Positions 1 through 7,261 of a stretch of DNA of 15,729 nucleotides are shown here, piece by piece. Origin of the DNA: JBOHDX01 sp050700835 (GTDB lineage Bacteria; Actinomycetota; Actinomycetes; Propionibacteriales; Nocardioidaceae). Position 1 is the first letter of the stretch. Every line of letters begins with the position of its first letter. The notes below the pieces were generated by a model. The model did no database searches, was not told the DNA's origin, and was given only the letters and a program-made list of their open reading frames with translations. Where the stretch lies: positions 1 through 15,729 of the forward strand of contig JBOHDX010000028.1 in NCBI GenBank assembly GCA_050700835.1, given 5' to 3'. The position numbers were made by a program, and so were the translations under genes.

Positions 1-1073
<1,073 letters not shown>

Positions 1074-1081
1074 GGGCGACA

Positions 1082-1109
1082 AGGCTACGTGGAGCCCGCA
1101 CCTACCAAA
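1082..1109 (-). promoter_or_regulatory. Putative ychF promoter
   Basis: On the minus strand a TAGCCT -10 box (1087-1082) ends 8 bases before the GTG start. A TTTGGT -35-like hexamer lies 16 bases upstream (1109-1104). No ribosome-binding sequence separates box and start, so initiation at or next to the start codon is inferred. The -35 half overlaps the hairpin that ends the preceding GNAT gene. Confidence 0.45.
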
Positions 1110-1154
1110 GAATCGACATCGTCGTCGCCCTGACTACCCGGATGTCGACTCTTT
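1107..1154 (-). terminator. Hairpin at the end of the GNAT gene, probable terminator
   Basis: Arms 1107-1119 and 1142-1154 pair over 13 bases with one mismatch, around a 22-base loop. On the minus strand the stem begins AAAGAGTCGACAT and ends with TTCTTT, giving an A-rich to T-rich layout typical of intrinsic terminators. The GNAT stop codon lies in the loop. It may therefore end GNAT transcription just before the ychF promoter. The long loop and short T run lower confidence. Confidence 0.4.
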
Positions 1155-1703
1155 CGTCAGCCAGGCGGCGCGGGTGATGCAGAAGATCCGCGACTCCCCG
1201 GCGTACCAGAGGCCCTCCACGTCGGCCATCTCGGTCATGCCGATCCGCCGGCACACCGACTGCGACGGCGAATTCGTGAGGTGAGTGAGCGCCCACACCT
1301 CGTCGAGGCCGTACGCCTCCCCGTCGTCGAACGCCTTCACCAGCAGGGCACGGGCCGGCTCGCTGGCGAGCCCGCGCCCCCAGGCGTCTGGATGTAGATG
1401 CCAACCGATCTCGATTTCGCCGTCGCCGTTGGGCAGGGGATACAAGATCAGCGAGCCCGCCGTGACGCCGGTGGCCTTCTCCTCGATGGCCCAGGTGCCG
1501 TAGCGCGGATCCTCCTCGTTGCGCCGTCGCCACGTGGCGATGGCCTTCTCGGCCTGCCCGGGTTCGGTGAGCACCTGCGGGTCCTCGCCGAGCCACTGCA
1601 TCACCTCCCACCGCGACAAGGTGTCGAAGACGCGGTCCGCCTCGTCATCTCGCCACAGGCGTACGCGGGTGCGTTCGGTCTCGAAGAGGGTCACGAGCGG
1701 CAT
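1134..1703 (-). CDS. GNAT-family N-acetyltransferase (RimJ/RimL-like)
   Basis: This 189-residue protein belongs to the acetyl-CoA-dependent GNAT superfamily, in the Acetyltransf_3 branch that acetylates ribosomal protein N-termini or small amines. The substrate cannot be told from the sequence. It opens MPLVTLFETERTRVRLW, a typical N-terminal strand for this branch. The acetyl-CoA motif A region IEIGWHLHPDAWGRGLASEP contains the R/Q-x-x-G-x-G/A-like loop WGRGLA. A late block, LTHLTNSPSQSVCRRIGMTE, is the usual N-x-x-S-x-x-V/C-x-x-x-x-G-F/M motif. The frame stays open upstream to 2450, but that part is antisense to rmuC and lacks family similarity, so ATG 1703 is taken as the start. It diverges from rmuC, with 145 bp between them. 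Confidence 0.9.
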   Translation of the reverse strand: MPLVTLFETERTRVRLWRDDEADRVFDTLSRWEVMQWLGEDPQVLTEPGQAEKAIATWRRRNEEDPRYGTWAIEEKATGVTAGSLILYPLPNGDGEIEIGWHLHPDAWGRGLASEPARALLVKAFDDGEAYGLDEVWALTHLTNSPSQSVCRRIGMTEMADVEGLWYAGESRIFCITRAAWLTKESTSG

Positions 1704-1848
1704 TCTCGCCCAGCCCGCCACCGAGGCCAACGAGATTCCGTCGACCCGATGTCCTTGCTGCGCGGAACTGGCGACAGTCGGAACCTGAGCCACGGCGCCC
1801 GCGCAGCAAACCATCATTACTGTCGGACTGGGGTGCGAGGCTGAGGCC

Positions 1849-3003
1849 ATGAAGGACCCCACCGCTCTCGTCCTCGTGGTCGCGCTCGCGCTGCTCATTG
1901 GTCTCGTCCTCGGTCTGCTGCTGACCCAGGGGCGTGGCCGGTCCGGCGCACATGCCTCCGCGGCGTCGGCGAACGCCACCGCCCTCGCAGTCGCGCCGGT
2001 CAAGGAGAGCCTCGACCGGTTCGACTCCCGGCTGCGCCAGCTGGAGGCGAGCCGGGTCGAGTGGCACACCCAGCTGCGTGAGCAGGTCGAGGCCGTGCGC
2101 CTGTCTGGGGAGGCCCTTCGACGCGAGACGTCGTCGCTGTCCACGGCGCTGCGCAAGCCGCAGGTGCGTGGACGATGGGGCGAGATGCACCTGCAGCGCG
2201 CCGTCGAGCTGTCCGGACTGGTCGACCGTTGCGATTTCACCACCCAGGCGACCGTGCACGACGGCGACGCGACCCTGCGTCCGGACATGGTGGTGCACCT
2301 GGCCGGTGGCAAGAGTGTCGTCGTCGACTCCAAGGTGCCGCTCGACGCGTTCCTGGACGCCACCCAGTCCGATGATCCTGCCGCCGTCGAGGCGCACCTG
2401 GTCAGGCACGCGCGGCAGCTGCGGGCGCACGTGGACGCGCTGTCCGCCAAGTCCTACTGGCGCCAGTTCGACGACTCCCCCGAGTTCGTGGTGCTGTTCA
2501 TGCCCGGCGAGGCGTTCCTGTCGGCGGCTCTCGACGCCGAGCCGGCCCTGCTCGACCATGCGGCCGCCAAGCGCGTCGTGCTGGCGACGCCGACAACACT
2601 GATCGCACTGCTGCGGACCGTCGCCTACGCCTGGAGCCAGCGCGCCGTCGCCGAGAGCGCCCGCGAGATCCACACGTTGGCCCGCGAGCTCTACGACCGG
2701 CTGGGCACGCTCGGTGCGCACGTCGACAAGGTCGGACGCTCGCTGACGTCTGCGGTCGGCAGCTACAACAAGGCGGTCGCCTCATTGGAGAGTCGCGTCC
2801 TGGTGTCGGCGCGCCGCCTGCAGGATCTCGACATCGGAGCCGACGACCTCGCGTGTCCCGCCCCGGTCGAGGCGTCGGTCCGGCCGCTGTCAGCCCCCGA
2901 GCTGCTCGACGACGAGATGCTCGGCGCGACCCGACCCGACCTGCTCGACGACGAGCGGGAGCGCAAGGACGGCGCGGCCGGGTCGGCGCGCCGGGCCGGC
3001 TGA
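1849..3003 (+). CDS. rmuC: DNA recombination protein RmuC homologue
   Basis: RmuC proteins are membrane-anchored, with a nuclease-like fold. They are linked to limiting inversions at short inverted repeats, though the biochemical role is poorly defined. The 384-residue product has an N-terminal membrane helix at about residues 5-26, followed by a coiled-coil stretch (about 45-100). The family core follows, with GRWGEMHLQRAVELSGL, LRPDMVVHL, VVVDSKVPLDAFL, FVVLFMPGEAFLSAAL and LATPTTLIALLRTVAYAW. The C-terminal tail is acidic and has a small internal repeat (LLDDE twice). ATG 1849 is preceded by GCGAGG eight bases away, a modest ribosome-binding site. A TACTGT box at 1818-1823 could be its -10. 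The next gene starts about 30 bp after the stop. Confidence 0.93.
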   Translation: MKDPTALVLVVALALLIGLVLGLLLTQGRGRSGAHASAASANATALAVAPVKESLDRFDSRLRQLEASRVEWHTQLREQVEAVRLSGEALRRETSSLSTALRKPQVRGRWGEMHLQRAVELSGLVDRCDFTTQATVHDGDATLRPDMVVHLAGGKSVVVDSKVPLDAFLDATQSDDPAAVEAHLVRHARQLRAHVDALSAKSYWRQFDDSPEFVVLFMPGEAFLSAALDAEPALLDHAAAKRVVLATPTTLIALLRTVAYAWSQRAVAESAREIHTLARELYDRLGTLGAHVDKVGRSLTSAVGSYNKAVASLESRVLVSARRLQDLDIGADDLACPAPVEASVRPLSAPELLDDEMLGATRPDLLDDERERKDGAAGSARRAG

Positions 3004-3019
3004 ATCCGACACGGCGTCC

Positions 3020-3025
3020 TACCGT
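3020..3025 (+). promoter_or_regulatory. Putative -10 box of the DUF6542 gene
   Basis: TACCGT ends 7 bases before GTG 3033, the same geometry as other leaderless starts in this window. It overlaps the alternative in-frame GTG at 3024 and therefore argues for 3033. No convincing -35 is visible, and read-through from rmuC is also possible. Confidence 0.35.
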
Positions 3026-3032
3026 GGCAGCT

Positions 3033-3473
3033 GTGTCCGGCGGGTCGTCGCGACGCAGCCTGATCGCGGCCTGGATCGATCACGACTGGGACAGCGCTCC
3101 CGTCGTCGTGATCAGTGCCGCCGCGCTGTCACTGCTGGCCTGGCTCGACGTGAGCCTCACTCATCGGGTGGACGCCTGGTTCGGCGCGTGCTTCGTCCTC
3201 GTCGTGCTTACCACCGCGCTGGCTGCCTCGCGGGGAGCCTTCTTCACGGCGGGCATCCTGCCGCCACTGCTCATGGTCGCGATCATGATCGGCGTCGGCG
3301 CGTTGGCGCCCAGTGCCATCGCCGCGAGCGGCCTGTCGCACGACGCCGGCGGGTTGCAGCGCACGATCGCCGGGGTGGTCTCACATGCCGGTGCGTTGTT
3401 CACCGGGCAGGTCATCGCGCTCGGCGTGATCGGTTTCCGGCTGTGGGGTGCGCAGACGGTCCCCGACCGCTGA
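3033..3473 (+). CDS. Small DUF6542-type integral membrane protein
   Basis: This protein of about 146 residues has no known biochemical function. It shows four hydrophobic segments: VVVISAAALSLLAWL, ACFVLVVLTTALAAS, GILPPLLMVAIMIGVGALA, and a final segment ending in QVIALGVIGFRLWG. This matches the small multi-pass actinobacterial DUF6542 family, which sits beside ispH/xseA in related genomes (recalled, not searched). GTG 3033 is chosen because a TACCGT box lies 7 bases upstream. GTG 3024 is in frame and would add three residues. Neither start has a clear Shine-Dalgarno sequence. The stop lies 11 bp from the convergent ispH stop, with no hairpin between them. Confidence 0.75.
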   Translation: MSGGSSRRSLIAAWIDHDWDSAPVVVISAAALSLLAWLDVSLTHRVDAWFGACFVLVVLTTALAASRGAFFTAGILPPLLMVAIMIGVGALAPSAIAASGLSHDAGGLQRTIAGVVSHAGALFTGQVIALGVIGFRLWGAQTVPDR

Positions 3474-3484
3474 TCGGCCGTCGT

Positions 3485-4519
3485 TCAGCGGGTGCCCTTC
3501 GCCCGCATGGCGCGGCGCAGCTCCGGGGGCAGCGCAAAGATCAGACTCTCCTCGGCCGTGTGCACAGACTTCGCTGCCGGGAAGCCGCGCTCGCGCAACA
3601 ACGAGAGCACGCCGTCAACCAGGTCCTCCGGCACCGAGGCGCCGGACGTGACACCCACGGAGTCGACTCCGTCGAACCAGCTGTCGTCGATCTCGCTGGC
3701 GTCGTCCACGCGGTACGCCGTTCGCGCACCCGCCTCCAGGGCCACTTCGACGAGGCGTACGGAGTTCGACGAGTTGCCGGACCCCACGACGAGCACGAGA
3801 TCAGCGTCCCGAGCGATCTCCTTGACGGCCTGCTGACGGTTCTGGGTCGCGTAGCAGATGTCGTCGCTCGGCGGGTCGATCAGCTGCGGGAACCGCTCCC
3901 GGATCCGGTCGACGGTCGCCATCGTCTCGTCCACACTCAACGTGGTCTGCGACAACCAGGACACCTTGGTGGGATCGCGTACCTTCAGTGCGCCGACGTC
4001 CTCGGGGCCCTGCACGAGCGTGATGTTGCGCGGCGCCTCGCCGGAGGTGCCTTCGACCTCCTCGTGCCCGTCGTGGCCGATCAGCAGGATGTCGTGGTCG
4101 TCGCCAGCGAACCGTCGCGCCTCGTGGTGCACCTTCGTCACGAGGGGGCATGTGGCGTCGATCGTCGTGAGGCGCCGGTCGGCCGCCTGGGTGTGGACCG
4201 ACGGCGCGACGCCGTGCGCCGAGAACACGACCGTGGAGCCTTCCGGAACCTCGTCGAGCTCCTCCACGAAGATCGCCCCCCGATCCTCCAGGTCTGACAC
4301 CACGTGCTTGTTGTGCACGATCTGCTTGCGTACGTAGATCGGCGCCCCGTAGAGGTCGAGCGCCTTCTCCACCGTCACCACCGCGCGGTCGACCCCTGCG
4401 CAGTAACCGCGAGGTGCAGCCAGCAGCACCCGGCGGTCACCGGTGCGGTCACCGGTGTGGCGACCGGTCGGCGGGCTGGCGCCGGGTGCGGTCGTCGAGG
4501 TGTCGGGCTGCGAAGTCAT
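3485..4519 (-). CDS. ispH: 4-hydroxy-3-methylbut-2-enyl diphosphate reductase IspH (LytB)
   Basis: IspH is a [4Fe-4S] enzyme that converts HMBPP to isopentenyl and dimethylallyl diphosphate, the last step of the MEP pathway in the cytosol. The 344-residue protein carries the three cluster cysteines at 40 (GYCAGV), 124 (DATCPLV) and 222 (DICYATQNRQ). It also has the substrate-binding blocks VFSAHGV, IGHDGHEEVEGT (with the active-site His and Glu at about 152 and 154) and GSGNSSNSVRL, so it looks complete and active. The first 30 residues are a low-complexity Pro/Thr/Gly tail. The tail includes TGDR repeats encoded by a 12-bp tandem repeat. ATG 4519 is preceded by TACGAT with a 6-base gap. An upstream in-frame ATG at 4582 would run over the divergent xseA promoter region and is rejected. 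Confidence 0.97.
   Translation of the reverse strand: MTSQPDTSTTAPGASPPTGRHTGDRTGDRRVLLAAPRGYCAGVDRAVVTVEKALDLYGAPIYVRKQIVHNKHVVSDLEDRGAIFVEELDEVPEGSTVVFSAHGVAPSVHTQAADRRLTTIDATCPLVTKVHHEARRFAGDDHDILLIGHDGHEEVEGTSGEAPRNITLVQGPEDVGALKVRDPTKVSWLSQTTLSVDETMATVDRIRERFPQLIDPPSDDICYATQNRQQAVKEIARDADLVLVVGSGNSSNSVRLVEVALEAGARTAYRVDDASEIDDSWFDGVDSVGVTSGASVPEDLVDGVLSLLRERGFPAAKSVHTAEESLIFALPPELRRAMRAKGTR
4433..4468. repeat. 12-bp tandem repeat, about three copies, in the ispH 5' end
   Basis: The unit GCGGTCACCGGT occurs exactly at 4433-4444 and 4445-4456, with a third copy carrying two mismatches at 4457-4468. It stays in frame and encodes the TGDR repeats of the disordered IspH N-terminal tail, so copy number could change without breaking the enzyme. 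Confidence 0.8.
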
Positions 4520-4525
4520 GCTGCC

Positions 4526-4531
4526 ATCGTA
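4526..4531 (-). promoter_or_regulatory. Putative -10 box of ispH (leaderless layout)
   Basis: TACGAT on the minus strand is followed by six bases (GGCAGC) and then the ATG of ispH. This is the classic TAnnnT-to-start distance of leaderless actinobacterial genes. A -35 element is not clear. Confidence 0.5.
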
Positions 4532-4598
4532 GGTGCGCCGCGAGCAGGCGCTGTCCCCCGCCGACGATGACGTCCCCCACACGGTCGGTGCCGGGACT

Positions 4599-4604
4599 TA
4601 GGCT
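4599..4604 (+). promoter_or_regulatory. Putative -10 box of xseA (leaderless layout)
   Basis: TAGGCT is followed by six bases (CCTGGC) and then the GTG start of xseA, with no ribosome-binding site between. The box mirrors the ispH box across the 91-bp divergent spacer. Confidence 0.5.
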
Positions 4605-4610
4605 CCTGGC

Positions 4611-5840
4611 GTGGCCCTCGTCACCTCACCGGAGTCCCCCGCCGCCGTCCGCACAATCGCGAGTGCGCTGGCGGGGTGGGTCGACCGACTCGGTTGGGTG
4701 TGGGTCGAGGGGCAGATCTCACAGCTCAACCTCCGTCCCGGGATGGTCTTCCTCACGCTGCGCGACTCCCACACCGACATATCGATCGGCGTGACCTGCG
4801 CCCGTGCCGTGATCGACGCGAGTCCGGTGCCCGTCACCCAGGGGCAGAGCGTGGTGGTGCATGCCAAGCCGCGCTACTACGCCCCTCGAGGATCGCTGAG
4901 CCTGGCCGTCGACCAGATCCGTCCCGTCGGAGTTGGCGAGCTACTGGCCCGGATCGAGCAGCGCCGTAGGTTGCTGGCCGCCGAGGGCCTGTTCGCCCCG
5001 GAGCTCAAGCAACCGCTGCCGTTCCTGCCGTCCATGATCGGGCTGGTGACAGCTCGCGACTCCGCCGCGGAGCGGGACGTGCTCGAGAATGCCCGCCGCC
5101 GCTGGCCCGGCGTGCGCTTCCAGGTGGTGCACGCCGTCATGCAGGGCGCGGAGTCCGCTAGACAGGTGATCGCGGCGCTGCAGAGGCTCGACGCGGACGG
5201 CGCCGTCGACGTCATCGTGATCGCTCGAGGGGGCGGCTCGGTCGAGGATCTGCTGCCGTTCTCCGACGAGGGGCTGATCCGCGCGGTGGCGGCCGCGCGG
5301 ACGCCGATCGTCAGCGCGATCGGTCACGAGCCGGACACGCCGATCCTCGACCTCGTGGCGGATCTCCGCGCGTCCACACCCACCGACGCGGCCAAGCGGA
5401 TCGTGCCCGACATGGCGGACGAGGCGCACCGCATCGCCGCGCTGCGCGACCGAGCCAGGATGGCACTGACCGGCCGCGTGGACCGTGAGCGGCACGGGCT
5501 GGCGCAGCTGCGCAGCCGACCGGTGCTCGCGACACCTCATACGATCATCGACCAGCGGGGCACCGACGTGCTCGACTGGCGCGACCGGGCTCGGCGCAGC
5601 CTCGGTCACCGGCTCGACCGAGCCGACCAGGAGGTGGCCCATCAGCTGGCCCGCACCCGCGGACTGTCACCGTTGGCGACGCTCGAGCGCGGGTACGCCG
5701 TGGTGCAGGCGGCCACGGGTCACGTGCTCACGACGACCGAGACGCTGTCGGTCGGCGACGCGCTGCAGGTGACACTCCACGAGGGCCGGCTGCGGGTGCG
5801 TACCGAGGAGATCCAGCCGCTCGACGAGGGGACAGCATGA
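4611..5840 (+). CDS. xseA: Exonuclease VII large subunit
   Basis: XseA is the catalytic subunit of exonuclease VII, which degrades single-stranded DNA from both ends in the cytosol together with several XseB chains. The 409-residue product has an N-terminal OB-fold (about residues 10-105: VEGQISQLNLRPGMVFLTLRD). The catalytic domain follows, with FLPSMIGLVTARDSAAERDVL near 138-158, IARGGGSVEDLLPFSDE at 204-220 and SAIGHEPDTPILDLVADLRASTPTDAA at 235-261. The C-terminal coiled coil and the final GYAVVQ segment are present, and the length is normal for actinobacteria. GTG 4611 is supported by the OB-fold starting directly after it and by the TAGGCT box. The stop overlaps the xseB ATG by 4 bp (ATGA), so the two subunits are translationally coupled. 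Confidence 0.97.
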   Translation: MALVTSPESPAAVRTIASALAGWVDRLGWVWVEGQISQLNLRPGMVFLTLRDSHTDISIGVTCARAVIDASPVPVTQGQSVVVHAKPRYYAPRGSLSLAVDQIRPVGVGELLARIEQRRRLLAAEGLFAPELKQPLPFLPSMIGLVTARDSAAERDVLENARRRWPGVRFQVVHAVMQGAESARQVIAALQRLDADGAVDVIVIARGGGSVEDLLPFSDEGLIRAVAAARTPIVSAIGHEPDTPILDLVADLRASTPTDAAKRIVPDMADEAHRIAALRDRARMALTGRVDRERHGLAQLRSRPVLATPHTIIDQRGTDVLDWRDRARRSLGHRLDRADQEVAHQLARTRGLSPLATLERGYAVVQAATGHVLTTTETLSVGDALQVTLHEGRLRVRTEEIQPLDEGTA

Positions 5841-6112
5841 GCACCGAATCACCGCCCGGTCCGGGCGACGAGCCGCCGTACGAGCAAGCACGGGACGAGC
5901 TGATCGGGGTCGTGCGTCAGCTCGAGACCGGCGGCACCTCGTTGGAGCAGTCGCTGGCGCTGTGGGAGCGCGGCGAACACCTCGCGCGGGTCTGCCAGCG
6001 CTGGCTCGACGGTGCCCGTGCCCGTCTCGATGCCGCGACGCGAGCATCCACCGATGGTGGCGACGGCAACGGCGCTGACGGCGGCAACGGCGCTGGCGGC
6101 GACGGCGAGTAG
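5837..6112 (+). CDS. xseB: Exonuclease VII small subunit
   Basis: XseB is the small helical subunit that binds the XseA coiled coil to form exonuclease VII. The 91-residue protein has the family core YEQARDELIGVVRQLETGGTSLEQSLALWERGEHLARVCQRWLDGARARL at about residues 15-64. The core is a pair of helices with the G/S-LE-x-S-L-x-L-W/Y-E-x-G signature. The last 22 residues are a Gly/Asp/Asn tail from an 18-bp tandem duplication and are unlikely to be functional core. The ATG lies inside the xseA stop (ATGA overlap). The gene converges on the DUF4245 gene with only 36 bp between the stops. Confidence 0.95.
   Translation: MSTESPPGPGDEPPYEQARDELIGVVRQLETGGTSLEQSLALWERGEHLARVCQRWLDGARARLDAATRASTDGGDGNGADGGNGAGGDGE
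6065..6100. repeat. 18-bp tandem duplication in the xseB tail
   Basis: Copies 6065-6082 and 6083-6100 (GGCAACGGCGCTGACGGC, with one mismatch between them) are directly adjacent and in frame. They produce the Gly/Asn/Ala/Asp-rich XseB C-terminal tail. Confidence 0.85.
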
Positions 6113-6120
6113 GTCGCTCG

Positions 6121-6159
6121 GCTCATCTGGACCGCTCATCTGGACCGCTCATCTGGACC
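6121..6159. repeat. 13-bp perfect tandem repeat, three copies, at the convergent gene ends
   Basis: GCTCATCTGGACC occurs three times without a mismatch at 6121-6133, 6134-6146 and 6147-6159. Reading on the minus strand, the first copy met supplies the last codons and stop of the DUF4245 gene; the other two lie between it and xseB. A recent slippage expansion is the simplest explanation. No tRNA or integrase is nearby to suggest an attachment site. Confidence 0.9.
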
Positions 6160-6709
6160 GCAACGAGCCGACATAGGCCTCGACCTGTGCCAGCGGCAGG
6201 TTCCCCGTCACCACGGTGGTGATGCCGCCGCGCCGTGATACCAGCGTGGACTCGCCGGAGCTCGAGGAACGCACCTGCCAGTGCACCCCGGCCAGCATGA
6301 CCGACCCCGACGGCTGCGTCGGCGGGGCGACGTTCGCCAGCACCTCGGAGGTCGCCATGCGTTCCTGGTCGATGCCGATGTAGTCGTCGGTCGTGGTCAG
6401 CACACCGAGGTGCCAGTGAACCGTGTCACCGGGGGTGTACGACACGCTGGTCGCGCGCCAGCCCACCGGCAGTTCGACCGGCGCCAGCACGGGATAGGGC
6501 GCGGCCTTGCGTGCCTGCGCCAGTGCCGGGTGGTAGTCCACCGTCGGCGCCGGCCGATCGTTGTTGCCCTGCAGGAGCGAGTGCAGCACCGCGAGCACGC
6601 CGACCACTGCCAGCAGCACCACCACCGATCGCACCATGTCGGACAACCCCGGGTTGCCCCGCGCCTGCCGGCGTGGTGCCGCCTGCCCCCGCGGGTCGGA
6701 GTCGCTCAC
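6149..6709 (-). CDS. DUF4245-type single-pass membrane-anchored protein
   Basis: This protein of about 186 residues has no assigned biochemical function. It has a short polar, Arg/Pro-rich cytoplasmic head (residues 1-26), one membrane helix at about 27-46 (RSVVVLLAVVGVLAVLHSLL) and an extracytoplasmic domain of about 140 residues. Features of that domain (PYPVLAPVELPVGWRATSVSY, HLGVLTTTDDYIGIDQ and a final TTVVTGNLPLAQVEAYVGSL) match my recollection of the DUF4245 family. That family is often near glpX and xseAB in actinobacteria. The frame is open further upstream, but only as antisense to the HTH-TOBE gene. GTG 6709 is preferred over the adjacent GTG 6712 because a GACAAT box lies exactly 6 bases before it. 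The stop codon lies within a 13-bp triplicate repeat. Confidence 0.8.
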   Translation of the reverse strand: MSDSDPRGQAAPRRQARGNPGLSDMVRSVVVLLAVVGVLAVLHSLLQGNNDRPAPTVDYHPALAQARKAAPYPVLAPVELPVGWRATSVSYTPGDTVHWHLGVLTTTDDYIGIDQERMATSEVLANVAPPTQPSGSVMLAGVHWQVRSSSSGESTLVSRRGGITTVVTGNLPLAQVEAYVGSLRSR

Positions 6710-6715
6710 CACGTC

Positions 6716-6721
6716 ATTGTC
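6716..6721 (-). promoter_or_regulatory. Putative -10 box of the DUF4245 gene
   Basis: GACAAT on the minus strand keeps the key A at position 2 and T at position 6. It ends 6 bases before GTG 6709, as in the other leaderless starts here. The first base departs from TAnnnT, so support is moderate. Confidence 0.35.
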
Positions 6722-6804
6722 CCCGCACCTTGCGAGGCTGTGGACGCGGGCCGGTCCCCGGAGCGGCGGCGCCGGTGTCACGGAGGCTCGACTCGTCGTT
6801 GTCT

Positions 6805-6854
6805 CCGTATTTGCGGACAGGCGTACGTGTGACATCGCCGCATCTGCGGATAGG
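6805..6854 (+). promoter_or_regulatory. Pair of 17-bp direct boxes, putative operators of the mod regulator
   Basis: CCGTATTTGCGGACAGG (6805-6821) and CCGCATCTGCGGATAGG (6838-6854) agree at 13 of 17 positions, and each difference is a C/T change. Their starts are 33 bp apart, close to three helical turns. Each contains an inverted CCGyA-yn-TGCGG core. The downstream box overlaps the promoter -10, so a protein bound there would block RNA polymerase. Binding by the HTH-TOBE protein encoded next door is inferred. Confidence 0.5.
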
Positions 6855-6863
6855 GTGACCCTA
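6829..6863 (+). promoter_or_regulatory. mod operon promoter with a 13-bp palindrome across -10 and start
   Basis: GTGACA (6829-6834) and TAGGGT (6851-6856), 16 bases apart, form a good promoter. The predicted first transcribed base is the A of the ATG at 6863. The -10 is also the left arm of a perfect palindrome, TAGGGTGACCCTA (6851-6863), which reaches into the start codon. Confidence 0.6.
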
Positions 6864-7261
6864 TGACCGTGCACCGACTCGCAGACGCGGCCACGTTGCT
6901 CGGCGTCAGCGACGACACCATGCGGCGCTGGGCCGACCAGGGCCGGTTCGCGCCGGCGCGTACCCCCGCCGGCGTCATCGGGATCGAAGGCCGGGAGCTC
7001 GCCCGCCTGGCCAGCGACGTCGCCGACCTTCCCGAGCACGGCGGCGGTCCGCGGCAGGTCAGCGCACGCAACCGGCTCACGGGGATCGTCACCGCCGTCA
7101 CCAAAGACACCGTGATGGCGCAGGTGGAGCTGTGCTGCGGTCCCTATCGAGTCGTGTCGCTGATGAGTCGGGAGGCGGCCGACGACCTCGACCTGGAGCC
7201 GGGCTCGCTTGCCGTGGCCGCGATCAAGGCGACCAACGTGGTCGTGGAGGTCCCCTCGTGA
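6863..7261 (+). CDS. HTH-TOBE molybdate-responsive transcriptional regulator
   Basis: This is a cytosolic one-component regulator that likely senses molybdate or tungstate. The 132-residue protein has an N-terminal MerR/excisionase-like helix-turn-helix (about residues 3-50: HRLADAATLLGVSDDTMRRWADQGRFAPART). A single TOBE (Mop-like) domain of about 65 residues follows, SARNRLTGIVTAVTKDTVMAQVELCCG to ATNVVVEV. TOBE domains bind oxyanions as oligomers, so a dimer or larger assembly is expected. It is too short to carry the two TOBE domains of E. coli ModE and has a different DNA-binding head. The ATG is directly downstream of the promoter without a leader. The stop overlaps the modA GTG (GTGA). 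Gene order makes it the regulator of its own operon; whether it represses or activates is not visible. Confidence 0.87.
   Translation: MTVHRLADAATLLGVSDDTMRRWADQGRFAPARTPAGVIGIEGRELARLASDVADLPEHGGGPRQVSARNRLTGIVTAVTKDTVMAQVELCCGPYRVVSLMSREAADDLDLEPGSLAVAAIKATNVVVEVPS

Noticed and set aside
1704..2450. Long minus-strand open frame extending the GNAT gene upstream across rmuC
   Set aside because: It is antisense to the well-supported rmuC gene; the GNAT domain begins at ATG 1703, and the extension is low-complexity Arg/Ser sequence.
1645..2721. A 358-codon minus-strand open frame opposite rmuC
   Set aside because: High-GC shadow of rmuC with no recognisable domain or ribosome-binding site.
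3474..3484. Terminator between the convergent DUF6542 and ispH genes
   Set aside because: Only 11 bases separate the stops, and no hairpin with a T run is visible.
3188..4297. A 369-codon plus-strand open frame opposite ispH
   Set aside because: Antisense to IspH, whose cysteine motifs are intact; composition is typical of a GC shadow.
6121..6159. 13-bp triplicate as a phage attachment site or iteron origin
   Set aside because: No integrase, tRNA, replication gene or insertion boundary lies nearby, and the copies are perfectly adjacent, as in slippage.
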